Shown piece after piece: positions 1-5,375 of a stretch of DNA of 9,678 bases. The position numbers were made by a program, and so were the translations under genes. Positions within the stretch are counted from its first letter, which is position 1, and each line of letters begins with the position of its first letter. The DNA comes from Propionibacteriaceae bacterium (GTDB lineage Bacteria; Actinomycetota; Actinomycetes; Propionibacteriales; Propionibacteriaceae), in contig JAUMYR010000108.1 in assembly GCA_030528545.1 (NCBI GenBank), forward strand, positions 1 through 9,678, in the 5' to 3' direction. The notes under the pieces are model-generated. The model did not search any database. It was not told where the DNA came from and saw nothing but the letters and a program-made list of their open reading frames with translations.

Positions 1-779
1 TTCAGGCTCTCGGCCTGCCCCCACATCGGGATCCCGACGACCCGATCGGCGCAAGCGGCGTCCTCCTTCGGCAGGCCCCACGCCTCGTTGCCCAGGATCC
101 ACGCCGTCGGGCGGGCGATATCGCCCGAGGACTGAAGGTCGCTCAGCAATTCTCCCTCGCCGTCGGCGGCGAGGACCTGCAGGCCCTGGGCCCGGCACCA
201 GGAGGTGGCCTCGGCCAGGGACAGCCCGGTGATGATCGGCAGGTGGAACACCGAGCCGACCGATGCGCGGATCGTCTTGGGGTTGTGTAACTCGACCGAC
301 CCAGCCATCATGAGGACGGCGTCCGCGCCGAAGGCGTCGGCGCAGCGGATGACCGTGCCCGCGTTGCCCGGATCGCGCACCTGGGCACAGATCACCACGA
401 GCCGCGGGTCGGCCACATAGGACAGCGACCAGTCGCGGCGGCGGCACACCGCGACGATGCCCTGGGGTGTCACGGTGTCGCTCAACCGCCTCATCTGTTC
501 CGCGGTGACGGTGTAGAGCGCGGGCGGGGCGGGGAGATCCCGGCTGTCGGGACGCAGCGGCTTCGCGTTCTCCGGGGGTTCGGAGTCAGCGGCTGAGCGG
601 GCTGCCAGTAAATCCTCATGCTCGGTGAGGTCGACCACGAAGACCCGCTCGACCAGGCCAGATACGCGCAGCGCCTCCCGGACCGCCTGGCGTCCCTCCG
701 CCAGGAAACGGTCCGTCGCCTCGCGTCCCTTCCGGGTCAGCAAACGCTGAGCCGAGCGCAGCACCCCTGGGGTGGCCAC
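1..779 (-). CDS. SpoU/TrmH-family RNA 2'-O-methyltransferase, 3' end cut by the window
   Basis: SAM-dependent methyltransferase of the SpoU (SPOUT) superfamily, which methylates ribose 2'-OH groups in rRNA or tRNA in the cytoplasm. About 259 residues are visible. An N-terminal substrate-binding part (RFLAEGRQAVREAL, residues 24-37) precedes the catalytic domain with all three family motifs: NAGTVIR (139-145), ILGNEAWGLP (228-237) and IPMWGQAESL (250-259). The last motif lies at the window edge, so only a short C-terminus is missing. The start is uncertain: GTG at 779 gives MATPGVLRSAQRLL, while an in-frame TTG at 806 and a GTG at 764 are alternatives. None has a good Shine-Dalgarno. The gene follows rplT closely, as SpoU-type (tsnR-like) genes often do in actinobacteria, but a large hairpin overlaps its beginning. 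The exact target nucleotide cannot be read from the sequence. Confidence 0.9.
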   Translation of the reverse strand, partial: MATPGVLRSAQRLLTRKGREATDRFLAEGRQAVREALRVSGLVERVFVVDLTEHEDLLAARSAADSEPPENAKPLRPDSRDLPAPPALYTVTAEQMRRLSDTVTPQGIVAVCRRRDWSLSYVADPRLVVICAQVRDPGNAGTVIRCADAFGADAVLMMAGSVELHNPKTIRASVGSVFHLPIITGLSLAEATSWCRAQGLQVLAADGEGELLSDLQSSGDIARPTAWILGNEAWGLPKEDAACADRVVGIPMWGQAESL

Positions 780-792
780 GCTCGGCTCAGCG
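745..792 (-). terminator. Large hairpin behind rplT, possible terminator or attenuator
   Basis: Perfect 14-bp inverted repeat: 745-758 (cgctgagccgagcg) pairs with 779-792 (cgctcggctcagcg). The 20-nt loop holds a second small hairpin (caccc at 762-766 with gggtg at 770-774). On the minus strand it starts 16 nt after the rplT stop and is followed only by TTTG, so it lacks a long U tract. It covers the candidate GTG start of the methyltransferase gene. It may partly end infC-operon transcripts, or control expression of the methyltransferase. The pairing is certain; the function is inference. Confidence 0.55.
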
Positions 793-808
793 AGAAAACG
801 GCTCAAGG

Positions 809-1174
809 TCAGGCCGCGGCGGGCTGATTGTCCTTGGCTACCTTCACCAGAGCGGCGAAGGCAGGCGCGTCACTGACGGCCAGTTCGGCCAGCATCTTGC
901 GGTCGACCTCGACGCCCGCGTGCTTGAGCCCGTTGATGAAACGGTTGTAGGTCATGCCTTCGGCACGGCAGGCCGCGTTGATCCGCTGGATCCACAGGGC
1001 CCGGAAGTCGCCCTTGCGGTTGCGGCGGTCGTTGTAGGCGTAGACCATCGAGTGGATGACCTGTTCCTTGGCCTTGCGGTACATCCGCGAACGCTGGCCA
1101 CGGTAACCGGAAGCGAGTTCGAGGATCTCGCGGCGCTTCTTCTGCGCATTCACAGAACGCTTGACGCGTGCCAT
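809..1174 (-). CDS. rplT: 50S ribosomal protein L20
   Basis: Structural protein of the large ribosomal subunit that binds 23S rRNA early in assembly; in Bacillus and E. coli L20 also represses its own operon. The 121-residue product has the usual length and typical L20 sequence: start [14 protein letters not shown], the basic helix with [17 protein letters not shown] (residues 23-39), the [10 protein letters not shown] block and [16 protein letters not shown]. The ATG at 1174 is preceded by a clear Shine-Dalgarno AAGGAG (1181-1186, 6-nt spacing). It is the third gene of infC-rpmI-rplT, 45 nt after rpmI. In this family L20 is the likely feedback regulator of the operon, which fits with the structured leader ahead of infC. 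Identification is firm. Confidence 0.98.
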   Translation of the reverse strand: MARVKRSVNAQKKRREILELASGYRGQRSRMYRKAKEQVIHSMVYAYNDRRNRKGDFRALWIQRINAACRAEGMTYNRFINGLKHAGVEVDRKMLAELAVSDAPAFAALVKVAKDNQPAAA

Positions 1175-1219
1175 GTCTTACTCCTTGTTAGATGAGGTGA
1201 TCGGGGACGGGCGGGCGCG

Positions 1220-1426
1220 TCAGCGGCCCTTGTGCTTGCCGAGCAGACGACGGACCTTCTTGGCATCCGAGGTGGTCACCGCGACATTGCCGCTGAGGCG
1301 ACGGGTGCGGGTCGACGGCTTGTGTTCGTTCAGGTGGCCCAGGTTGGTCTGACGGTGCATGATCTTGCCCGTGCCGGTCACCTTGAAACGCTTCTTGGTG
1401 CCCGAATGCGACTTCATCTTCGGCAT
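1220..1426 (-). CDS. rpmI: 50S ribosomal protein L35
   Basis: Small basic protein of the large ribosomal subunit. The 68-residue product is close to the usual 64-66 and carries the L35 signature: MPKMKSHSGTKKRFKVTGTGK at the N-terminus (an invariant-looking K-x-K-T/S-H-x-G/S-x-x-K-R-F pattern), a central HL-N-E-HK block and a C-terminal LGKHKGR. The ATG at 1426 follows a purine-rich stretch (AAGAAAGAGAG) that can serve as a ribosome binding site. It lies 44 nt after infC and 45 nt before rplT, the standard infC-rpmI-rplT arrangement. No separate promoter is obvious in either gap, so it is probably co-transcribed from ahead of infC. Confidence 0.97.
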   Translation of the reverse strand: MPKMKSHSGTKKRFKVTGTGKIMHRQTNLGHLNEHKPSTRTRRLSGNVAVTTSDAKKVRRLLGKHKGR

Positions 1427-1470
1427 TTATCGGCTCTCTTTCTTTTCTCTGGTAACACCTGCAGGCGGGC

Positions 1471-2157
1471 CTACAGGTCGATGTCCGGATCCATGTTGTC
1501 GGCCGGACCACGCTTCTTCTTGGCAGGCTTGGCAGCGGCCGCGGCACGGAGTTCGGCCTCGGCCTGCTTCTCCGCCTCGGCTGCGGATTTACGCTGTGCC
1601 ATCCGGCGGTCACGATCCGCCGCTTCCTCGGCCTTGACCTCCGTCTTCTTCTTGGTCGGGCCCAGCACCATCAGCATGTTGCGCCCATCCAGCTTCGGCG
1701 CGGACTCGACGAAACCGAACTCGGCCACATCGTCGGCCAGCCGCTTGAGCAGGTTGATGCCCAGTTCGGGACGCGACTGCTCCCGCCCACGGAACATGAT
1801 GGTGATCTTCACCTTGTCACCACCCTTGAGGAACCGGATGACGTGACCCTTCTTGGTCTCGTAATCGTGGCTGTCGATCTTCGGGCGGAGTTTCATCTCC
1901 TTGGTCAAGGTGTTGGTCTGATTACGCCTGGCATCGCGAGCCTTCTGGGCGTTCTCGTACTTGAACTTGCCGTAGTCCATCAACTTCGCAACCGGCGGCC
2001 GCGCCTGAGGGGCAACTTCGACGAGGTCAAGGTCATTCTCGATCGCCAGACGCATGGCGTCCTCGATCCGGACGATGCCCACCTGCTCGCCCGCAGGGCC
2101 GACCAGGCGGACCTCGGGTACACGGATCCGCTCGTTGATGCGTGGTTCAGTGCTGAT
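1471..2157 (-). CDS. infC: Translation initiation factor IF-3, probable AUC start
   Basis: IF-3 binds the 30S subunit, keeps subunits apart and checks start-codon and initiator-tRNA pairing. Starting at the ATC at 2157 gives 228 residues opening with (I)[16 protein letters not shown], the conserved beginning of actinobacterial IF-3. The N-domain spans about residues 1-75 (DYGKFKYE at 61-68), the linker follows, and the C-domain runs to about 168 ([42 protein letters not shown]). A charged tail rich in Lys, Glu and Ala (169-228) exceeds the E. coli length of about 180 and is common in actinobacteria. ATC is chosen because GGAGG lies 4 nt upstream, while the in-frame ATG at 2181 (eight codons longer) and the GTG at 2244 have no Shine-Dalgarno and would fall next to or inside a terminator-like hairpin. 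E. coli infC starts at AUU and IF-3 discriminates against such codons, giving autoregulation; that is inferred here. Confidence 0.95.
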   Translation of the reverse strand: MSTEPRINERIRVPEVRLVGPAGEQVGIVRIEDAMRLAIENDLDLVEVAPQARPPVAKLMDYGKFKYENAQKARDARRNQTNTLTKEMKLRPKIDSHDYETKKGHVIRFLKGGDKVKITIMFRGREQSRPELGINLLKRLADDVAEFGFVESAPKLDGRNMLMVLGPTKKKTEVKAEEAADRDRRMAQRKSAAEAEKQAEAELRAAAAAKPAKKKRGPADNMDPDIDL

Positions 2158-2166
2158 GTGTCCTCC
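2155..2166 (-). promoter_or_regulatory. infC ribosome binding site with AUC start codon
   Basis: On the minus strand the sequence reads TTTGGAGGACACATCAGC: a strong Shine-Dalgarno GGAGG (2162-2166), 4 nt (ACAC), then ATC (2157-2155), the first codon of the conserved [10 protein letters not shown] block. The nearest ATG (2181) has no Shine-Dalgarno. Spacing is short, but this is the only site here that looks like a translation start. Rare AUU/AUC starts are known for infC genes. Confidence 0.75.
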
Positions 2167-2337
2167 AAAGTTCGTGTTCATTCGAAACAACACGAAAGGC
2201 CTCCGCGAAGGCGAAGGCCTGAGGACAGCGGTGGCGCACGCCACAACCGTGGTTACCGACCCAGCCGGGAAACCCTGCTCAGGTGGAGGATCAGGCCCTC
2301 ACTTCACGTGGACCAAACAGTCGTTCGATCTCTACGC
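2158..2337 (-). ncRNA. Structured 5' leader of infC with antiterminator/terminator choice
   Basis: About 180 nt of mRNA leader, if transcription starts near 2337. RNA segment GUGAGGGCCUGA (2302-2291) can pair over 12 bp (two G-U) with UCAGGCCUUCGC (2222-2211). The latter contains the whole 5' arm of the terminator at 2197-2220, so the two folds exclude each other. The 68 nt between the arms hold a further hairpin GUGGC-GUGC-GCCAC (2235-2231 with 2244-2240) and a competing CCAC-GGUU-GUGG (2252-2249 with 2244-2241). This is the architecture of a transcription attenuator. In Bacillus the equivalent infC leader responds to L20; here the ligand is unknown and L20 is the natural guess. No known Rfam family is claimed. 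Confidence 0.55.
2197..2220 (-). terminator. Intrinsic terminator hairpin in the infC leader
   Basis: On the minus strand, AGGCCTTCGC (2220-2211) pairs with GCGGAGGCCT (2206-2197) around a CTTC tetraloop: 10 bp with one G-U. The U-rich stretch TTTCGTGTTGTTT follows at once. Release would occur around 2185, just ahead of the infC start, so it would act as an attenuator of infC-rpmI-rplT. It could also stop read-through from the SseB-like gene upstream. Confidence 0.65.
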
Positions 2338-2343
2338 CCCCGT

Positions 2344-2349
2344 AGTCTA
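2344..2349 (-). promoter_or_regulatory. Candidate -10 box for the infC operon
   Basis: TAGACT on the minus strand fits the actinobacterial TANNNT -10 pattern and would place the start of transcription near 2337, giving the structured leader. A rival box TAGGCT lies at 2373-2368, overlapping the TAG stop of the SseB-like gene, and would lengthen the leader by about 24 nt. No good -35 is visible for either. Confidence 0.35.
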
Positions 2350-2370
2350 ATAGGCCCGAGTGCTCCCAGC

Positions 2371-2913
2371 CTAATCGCCAGCGCGGACGGGCGGCTCCTC
2401 GGCTTCGGCCCTCAACGACAGCCAGCCGAAACTGCCATCGGCGAGTTCGACCAGACGCCTCCCGGAGGCCAAGGCCTGCAAGATCTCGCCCTCGATGGTG
2501 AACGGCACCGGTCCAGCGATATCCAGCAGCAAGGCTACCGCCCCGGCCTCCGGCACGGTCGCCGCGAGATCATCCAGGGTGCAGGGGACGGGGCGGGCAG
2601 CGCGTTGCCAGGCCAGTAGGGAGTCCAGCCCGGTGAAGGCGAGTAGGGCCCGCTCACCGGCGGAGTTCTCGACGCTAACCGCCGCCATTTCGGCTCGCCG
2701 GTCTGGGTCTGGCCCGGTTGCAGAGTCCTCTCCAGTCGCAACGATCGGCATCAATAGCCGGGAGGTGCACAGCGCCACGACCGCGCGTGCGTAGCTGAGC
2801 GGGTCGCTAGCTCGCGCGATCGCCGACCTCACCAGAGGGTCGGGGTCTCCGCGGTCACCGGCGAAGGCGCGGTTGGGTTGGCCGATGCGGGACATGGTCC
2901 AAGCCAACCACAT
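2371..2913 (-). CDS. SseB-family protein
   Basis: The 180-residue product resembles the SseB N-terminal domain family, cytoplasmic proteins of unclear function. Supporting stretches are DPLSYARAVVALCTSRLLMPIV (about residues 37-58), RRAEMAAVSVENSAGERALLAFTGLDSLLAW (about 73-103) and AVALLLDIAGPVPFTIEGE (about 125-143), the usual order of family blocks including a late 'D-P-A-G-P'-like site (here DIAGP). The ATG at 2913 has an excellent AGGAGG seven nt upstream, so I prefer it to the internal Met at 2895. SseB-like genes are often found just upstream of infC in actinobacteria. It is divergent from the membrane protein at 2970, with 56 nt between. There is no signal peptide or membrane segment. 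The family is fairly sure; the role is unknown. Confidence 0.75.
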   Translation of the reverse strand: MWLAWTMSRIGQPNRAFAGDRGDPDPLVRSAIARASDPLSYARAVVALCTSRLLMPIVATGEDSATGPDPDRRAEMAAVSVENSAGERALLAFTGLDSLLAWQRAARPVPCTLDDLAATVPEAGAVALLLDIAGPVPFTIEGEILQALASGRRLVELADGSFGWLSLRAEAEEPPVRAGD

Positions 2914-2957
2914 CCGCCCACCTCCTGCCGATCTGCCTGGGCACTCGGGTGGCCCGG

Positions 2958-2963
2958 TAGGCT
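2958..2963 (+). promoter_or_regulatory. -10 box of an apparently leaderless gene
   Basis: TAGGCT, then six nt (gtcttc), then ATG at 2970. The spacing puts the transcription start on the A of ATG. There is no Shine-Dalgarno and no clear -35. Confidence 0.5.
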
Positions 2964-2969
2964 GTCTTC

Positions 2970-3422
2970 ATGGCTGCGCTGATCTCGACGATTGTCATCA
3001 CCGTGCTCGCTCTAGCCCTTGGCGTGTGGGCCTTCGTCATCCACCGGAGCTGGCGCGCCCTCGCCCGCGGCATCGGAGCGGGCGTGGCCTTCGTCGGAGT
3101 GTTATTCCTCGGGTTCACCGATCTGGTGATCCAGGGAGTCCTCGGCCTCGTGAACTGGATTCAAACGACCGTGTGGACCCAGCAGATGACCAACGCCGCG
3201 ATCGCCACCGGCATCGGGGCGGTCATCGTCATCCTGGCCGGTTACCTTCCCAAAGGATCCGGCCGCGCCCAGCAGGCCCCAGCGGCCCAGCAGGTCCCCG
3301 CAGGCTCCGGACGCCCCGAGTTAACGCCGTCCAAGGCCGCTGCACCCGGACGCGGGAAACAGGCCGCGCACGACCCAGAAGACGACGAGATCGAGGCCCT
3401 TCTCCGGGCGCGCAATCTCTGA
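2970..3422 (+). CDS. Small integral membrane protein of unknown function
   Basis: I do not recognise a characterised function. The 150-residue product has three predicted membrane segments: about residues 3-24 (ISTIVITVLALALGVWAFVI), 31-60 (LARGIGAGVAFVGVLFLGF onward) and 74-92 (AAIATGIGAVIVILAGYLP). A Gln/Ala/Pro-rich linker with repeated AQQ (about 98-108) and a charged C-terminus ending DDEIEALLRARNL follow; the short EIE-LLR-R tail looks like a conserved interaction motif at the end of a disordered cytoplasmic region, which is inference. The ATG is chosen because a TAGGCT -10 lies six nt upstream, fitting a leaderless mRNA, and because hydrophobic sequence begins at once. It is divergent from the SseB-like gene. 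Similar small proteins are scattered in actinobacterial genomes as hypothetical proteins. Confidence 0.75.
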   Translation: MAALISTIVITVLALALGVWAFVIHRSWRALARGIGAGVAFVGVLFLGFTDLVIQGVLGLVNWIQTTVWTQQMTNAAIATGIGAVIVILAGYLPKGSGRAQQAPAAQQVPAGSGRPELTPSKAAAPGRGKQAAHDPEDDEIEALLRARNL

Positions 3423-3442
3423 GCATTACCCGGACACACCCT

Positions 3443-3465
3443 GGCGGTCAGGCCGGCCTCCCGCC
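3443..3465 (+). terminator. Weak terminator-like hairpin after the membrane protein gene
   Basis: GGCGG (3443-3447) pairs with CCGCC (3461-3465), enclosing the perfect palindrome aggccggcct (3450-3459). It lies about 20 nt after the stop at 3422. It has no T-rich tail (ccctctcgatcctt follows), so a rho-independent role is only possible. Confidence 0.3.
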
Positions 3466-3625
3466 CCCTCTCGATCCTTAGCACCGATGGGGCGGGCTAG
3501 GCCGCACCGTCACCCTATCTGCCCGGCGCGTGCCCGATCCCATGAGCCGCGATCACCCCGTGCACTGCCTGGCTCAGGGGTCTCGGCGACGTGCTCTCCG
3601 CGCCTTGTGCATCCGGGGGCTCGGT

Positions 3626-3644
3626 GTGCCGGAGGCGACGGCAC
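3626..3644. terminator. Hairpin in the convergent gap
   Basis: GTGCCG (3626-3631) pairs perfectly with CGGCAC (3639-3644) around a seven-nt loop. It lies about 45 nt past the stop of the PH-like gene on the minus strand, and could end transcripts from either side. It has no U tract on either strand. Confidence 0.3.
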
Positions 3645-3689
3645 CGTGCTCGCTTTCCACATCACGATCGTCCGGCGCCGCCTCGCAGG

Positions 3690-4235
3690 TCACTCCTCGT
3701 GGGGGTCTGGCAGGCCGTGGTCCTCACGGTTCTCATCGCTGGTGTCCGGCTCGTCGGGATCCTTGGGGTCGGCCCCGGTCCCGGGGTTGAGGCGAAGGTC
3801 GAGCCACTGCCTCAGTCTCAGCACCTTGGTGGTGGCCTCGCCGCGTTCCAGAGACTGGATCGCCAAGATGGCATGACGCTTCGGTTCCTCGGCGCCCTCG
3901 TCGCGCAGCAGCAGGAAAGCCCAGGGGTCACCCTCCCGGAAGCGGACCCCCACGATGTCGCTGAGGGCAAAGGTACGAACCCGGAACATGTTGCGCACCG
4001 TGACGCCGTCGTCATTGGCCCACATCCGGGAGTAACCGATCGACAGCATGATCGCGACCATGACCAACACGAAGAAGATCAGAGTGGCCAGCTGGAACTC
4101 GGTGACCTTGGCCCGGATCTCCTGCCCCAGGGAGAACCAGCCATACATCGCCAAGACCATGAGGACGATCGAGCCGACCAGCGCCGTCCACATCACCGGA
4201 CGGCTGACGTAATCAAGGTTCTTCACAGTCGGCAT
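3690..4235 (-). CDS. Membrane-anchored PH-like domain protein
   Basis: The 181-residue product opens with two membrane segments (about residues 14-34 and 48-68) separated by a short loop. A compact beta-rich domain follows (about 70-150): NDDGVTVRNMFRVRTFALSDIVGVRFREGDPWAFLLLRD, which has the 'turn on to strand, R-x-x-x-W/F-x-x-I' look of bacterial PH-like domains. The tail (151-181) is acidic, Pro/Asp/Glu-rich and probably disordered. The ATG at 4235 is preceded by GGAG eight nt upstream and overlaps the end of hisG by 13 nt, so the two are likely translated together. A conserved membrane protein in the same position behind hisG is known in mycobacteria (Rv2120c), so the linkage is old. Its role is unknown; no histidine enzyme activity is visible. 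Confidence 0.8.
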   Translation of the reverse strand: MPTVKNLDYVSRPVMWTALVGSIVLMVLAMYGWFSLGQEIRAKVTEFQLATLIFFVLVMVAIMLSIGYSRMWANDDGVTVRNMFRVRTFALSDIVGVRFREGDPWAFLLLRDEGAEEPKRHAILAIQSLERGEATTKVLRLRQWLDLRLNPGTGADPKDPDEPDTSDENREDHGLPDPHEE

Positions 4236-5068
4236 GCCGCGATCTCCGTCACGAGGATGGCCCTGGCCCCCGCCTCCCACAAGTCGTCCATCAGCCGTTG
4301 GGCACCCTGCCTGGGCACCATGACCCGGACCGCGTGCCAGCCCTCCTTCGCCAGGTCAGAGACCGTCGGCCCCTCCAGACCGGGAGCGATCTCACAGGTT
4401 CTGGCGAGAGCATCGGAGGGGACGTCATAGTCGAGCATGACGTAATTCTTGGCGACCAGCAGGCTCGACAGGCGCCGTACCAGGCCCTGGCTGCCCTCTG
4501 GAGCGGGCACCCCCGCGCGCTGGATCAGCACCGCCTCACTGTGCAGGATCGGTTCCCCGAACAGTTCCAGCCCGGCCTTGCGCAGCGTCGTGCCGGTGTC
4601 GACCACATCGGCGATAGCGTCCGCCACGCCGAGCCGGATCGCCGACTCCACCGCCCCGTCGAGGCGGATTAGCCGCGCGTCCACACCGGCGGTTTCCAGA
4701 TAACGCCCGAGCAGGCCCGGATAGGAGGTGGCCACCCTCTTGCCGTGGAGTCCCGACAGCGTCGTGATCTGGTCGGCCGGGGCGGCGAAACGGAACCGGC
4801 TGGTGCCGAACCCGAGCGGCATCACCTCGACCGCACCCGCACCAGAATCCAGAAGCAGGTCACGTCCAGTGATGCCGAGATCGAGGATCCCCTCACCGAT
4901 ATAGGTGGCGATGTCGCGAGGACGCAGGTAGTAGAACTCCACGTTGTTCTCGGAGTCGATGAGAGTCAGGTCCTTCAGGTCGTAGCGCTGCCGGTAACCG
5001 ATCTCCCGCATCATCTGCGCAGCACCATCGGCGAGGGACCCCTTGTTCGGCAGTGCGATCTTCAGCAT
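4223..5068 (-). CDS. hisG: ATP phosphoribosyltransferase, long form
   Basis: First and committed step of histidine synthesis: ATP plus PRPP gives phosphoribosyl-ATP. The 281-residue length matches the long form, with a catalytic bilobal part (about 1-205) and a C-terminal ACT-like domain (about 206-281) that binds histidine for feedback inhibition. Seen: MLKIALPNKGSL at the start, the LGITGRDLL stretch (64-72), and the PRPP-binding loop ADVVDTGTTLR (153-163). The ATG at 5068 matches the usual N-terminus; an in-frame GTG at 5083 adds five residues and cannot be excluded, since the Shine-Dalgarno is weak for both. The gene follows hisE by 23 nt and overlaps the PH-like gene by 13 nt, so hisE-hisG-PH is probably one transcript. 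Being long form, it should not need a HisZ partner. Confidence 0.97.
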   Translation of the reverse strand: MLKIALPNKGSLADGAAQMMREIGYRQRYDLKDLTLIDSENNVEFYYLRPRDIATYIGEGILDLGITGRDLLLDSGAGAVEVMPLGFGTSRFRFAAPADQITTLSGLHGKRVATSYPGLLGRYLETAGVDARLIRLDGAVESAIRLGVADAIADVVDTGTTLRKAGLELFGEPILHSEAVLIQRAGVPAPEGSQGLVRRLSSLLVAKNYVMLDYDVPSDALARTCEIAPGLEGPTVSDLAKEGWHAVRVMVPRQGAQRLMDDLWEAGARAILVTEIAACRL

Positions 5069-5091
5069 TCGTTCTTCGTTCACGGTCTCAC

Positions 5092-5358
5092 TCACAGATA
5101 GCGGTAGATGTCGTCGGTGGTCAGGCCAAGAGCCAGCATCATGACCTGCAGGTGATAGAGAAGCTGGCTGATCTCCTCGGCGGCCTGTTCCTTGCCTTGG
5201 TATTCGGCCGCCATCCACACCTCGGCGGCCTCCTCCACGATCTTCTTGCCGATAGCGTGGACTCCCGCGTCCAGCCGCGCAACGGTTCCCGATCCCTCGG
5301 GACGGGTCTGAGCCGTCGCCGTCAGCTGAGCGAACAGTTCGTCAAAAGTCTTGCTCAC
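5092..5358 (-). CDS. hisE: Phosphoribosyl-ATP pyrophosphatase
   Basis: Second step of histidine synthesis: hydrolyses phosphoribosyl-ATP to phosphoribosyl-AMP and pyrophosphate. The 88-residue, all-helical product has the family's metal-binding acidic motifs, [10 protein letters not shown] (38-47) and [12 protein letters not shown] (61-72), and a C-terminus DDIYRYL as in other actinobacterial stand-alone HisE proteins. It is not fused to HisI. The start is GTG at 5358 with no Shine-Dalgarno; a TAGGCT box ends seven nt upstream, so the mRNA is probably leaderless. The gene begins 17 nt after the mshC stop, so the promoter overlaps the end of mshC and the gene may also be reached by read-through. 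hisG follows 23 nt later. Confidence 0.96.
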   Translation of the reverse strand: MSKTFDELFAQLTATAQTRPEGSGTVARLDAGVHAIGKKIVEEAAEVWMAAEYQGKEQAAEEISQLLYHLQVMMLALGLTTDDIYRYL

Positions 5359-5365
5359 CCGGGTC

Positions 5366-5371
5366 AGCCTA
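5366..5371 (-). promoter_or_regulatory. -10 box of leaderless hisE
   Basis: TAGGCT on the minus strand, seven nt (GACCCGG) before the GTG start of hisE. A possible -35 TTGGCG (5392-5387) lies inside the last codons of mshC with a short 15-nt spacer. Position fits a start of transcription at or next to the GTG. Confidence 0.5.
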
Positions 5372-5375
5372 CAGA

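Larger units (their letters stand above)
3423..3689. other. Convergent intergenic gap without a gene
   Basis: The 267 bases lie between two genes that point toward each other. Open frames crossing it lack ribosome binding sites and family resemblance. I see only GC-rich hairpins (3443-3465 and 3626-3644), a cctg-gct-cagg mini-stem, and no tRNA, SRP RNA or other RNA I can name. Confidence 0.6.

Noticed and set aside
1458..1465. cctgcagg palindrome between infC and rpmI
   Set aside because: An eight-base palindrome is short and has no flanking structure, so it is probably chance.
1232..1846. Plus-strand open frame opposite infC and rpmI
   Set aside because: Antisense shadow of highly conserved translation genes.
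2158..2244. N-terminal extension of IF-3 starting at GTG 2244
   Set aside because: It has no ribosome binding site, would translate through the leader stems and terminator, and gives residues unlike any IF-3 N-terminus I know.
2873..3481. Long plus-strand open frame over the small membrane protein gene
   Set aside because: Arg/Pro-rich shadow frame of high-GC DNA, with no ribosome binding site, overlapping a better-supported gene.
3423..3689. A structured RNA gene (SRP RNA, 6C RNA, riboswitch) in the convergent gap
   Set aside because: I looked for the conserved SRP loop and for paired C-rich loops and found neither; the small hairpins are what GC-rich sequence gives.
3591..4430. Plus-strand open frame of 279 codons opposite the PH-like gene and hisG
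   Set aside because: It is antisense to two well-supported genes and its translation has His/Asp/Gln-rich shadow composition.
5069..5218. HisG starting at 5218
   Set aside because: The extension lies inside hisE in another frame; the conserved HisG N-terminus begins at 5068.
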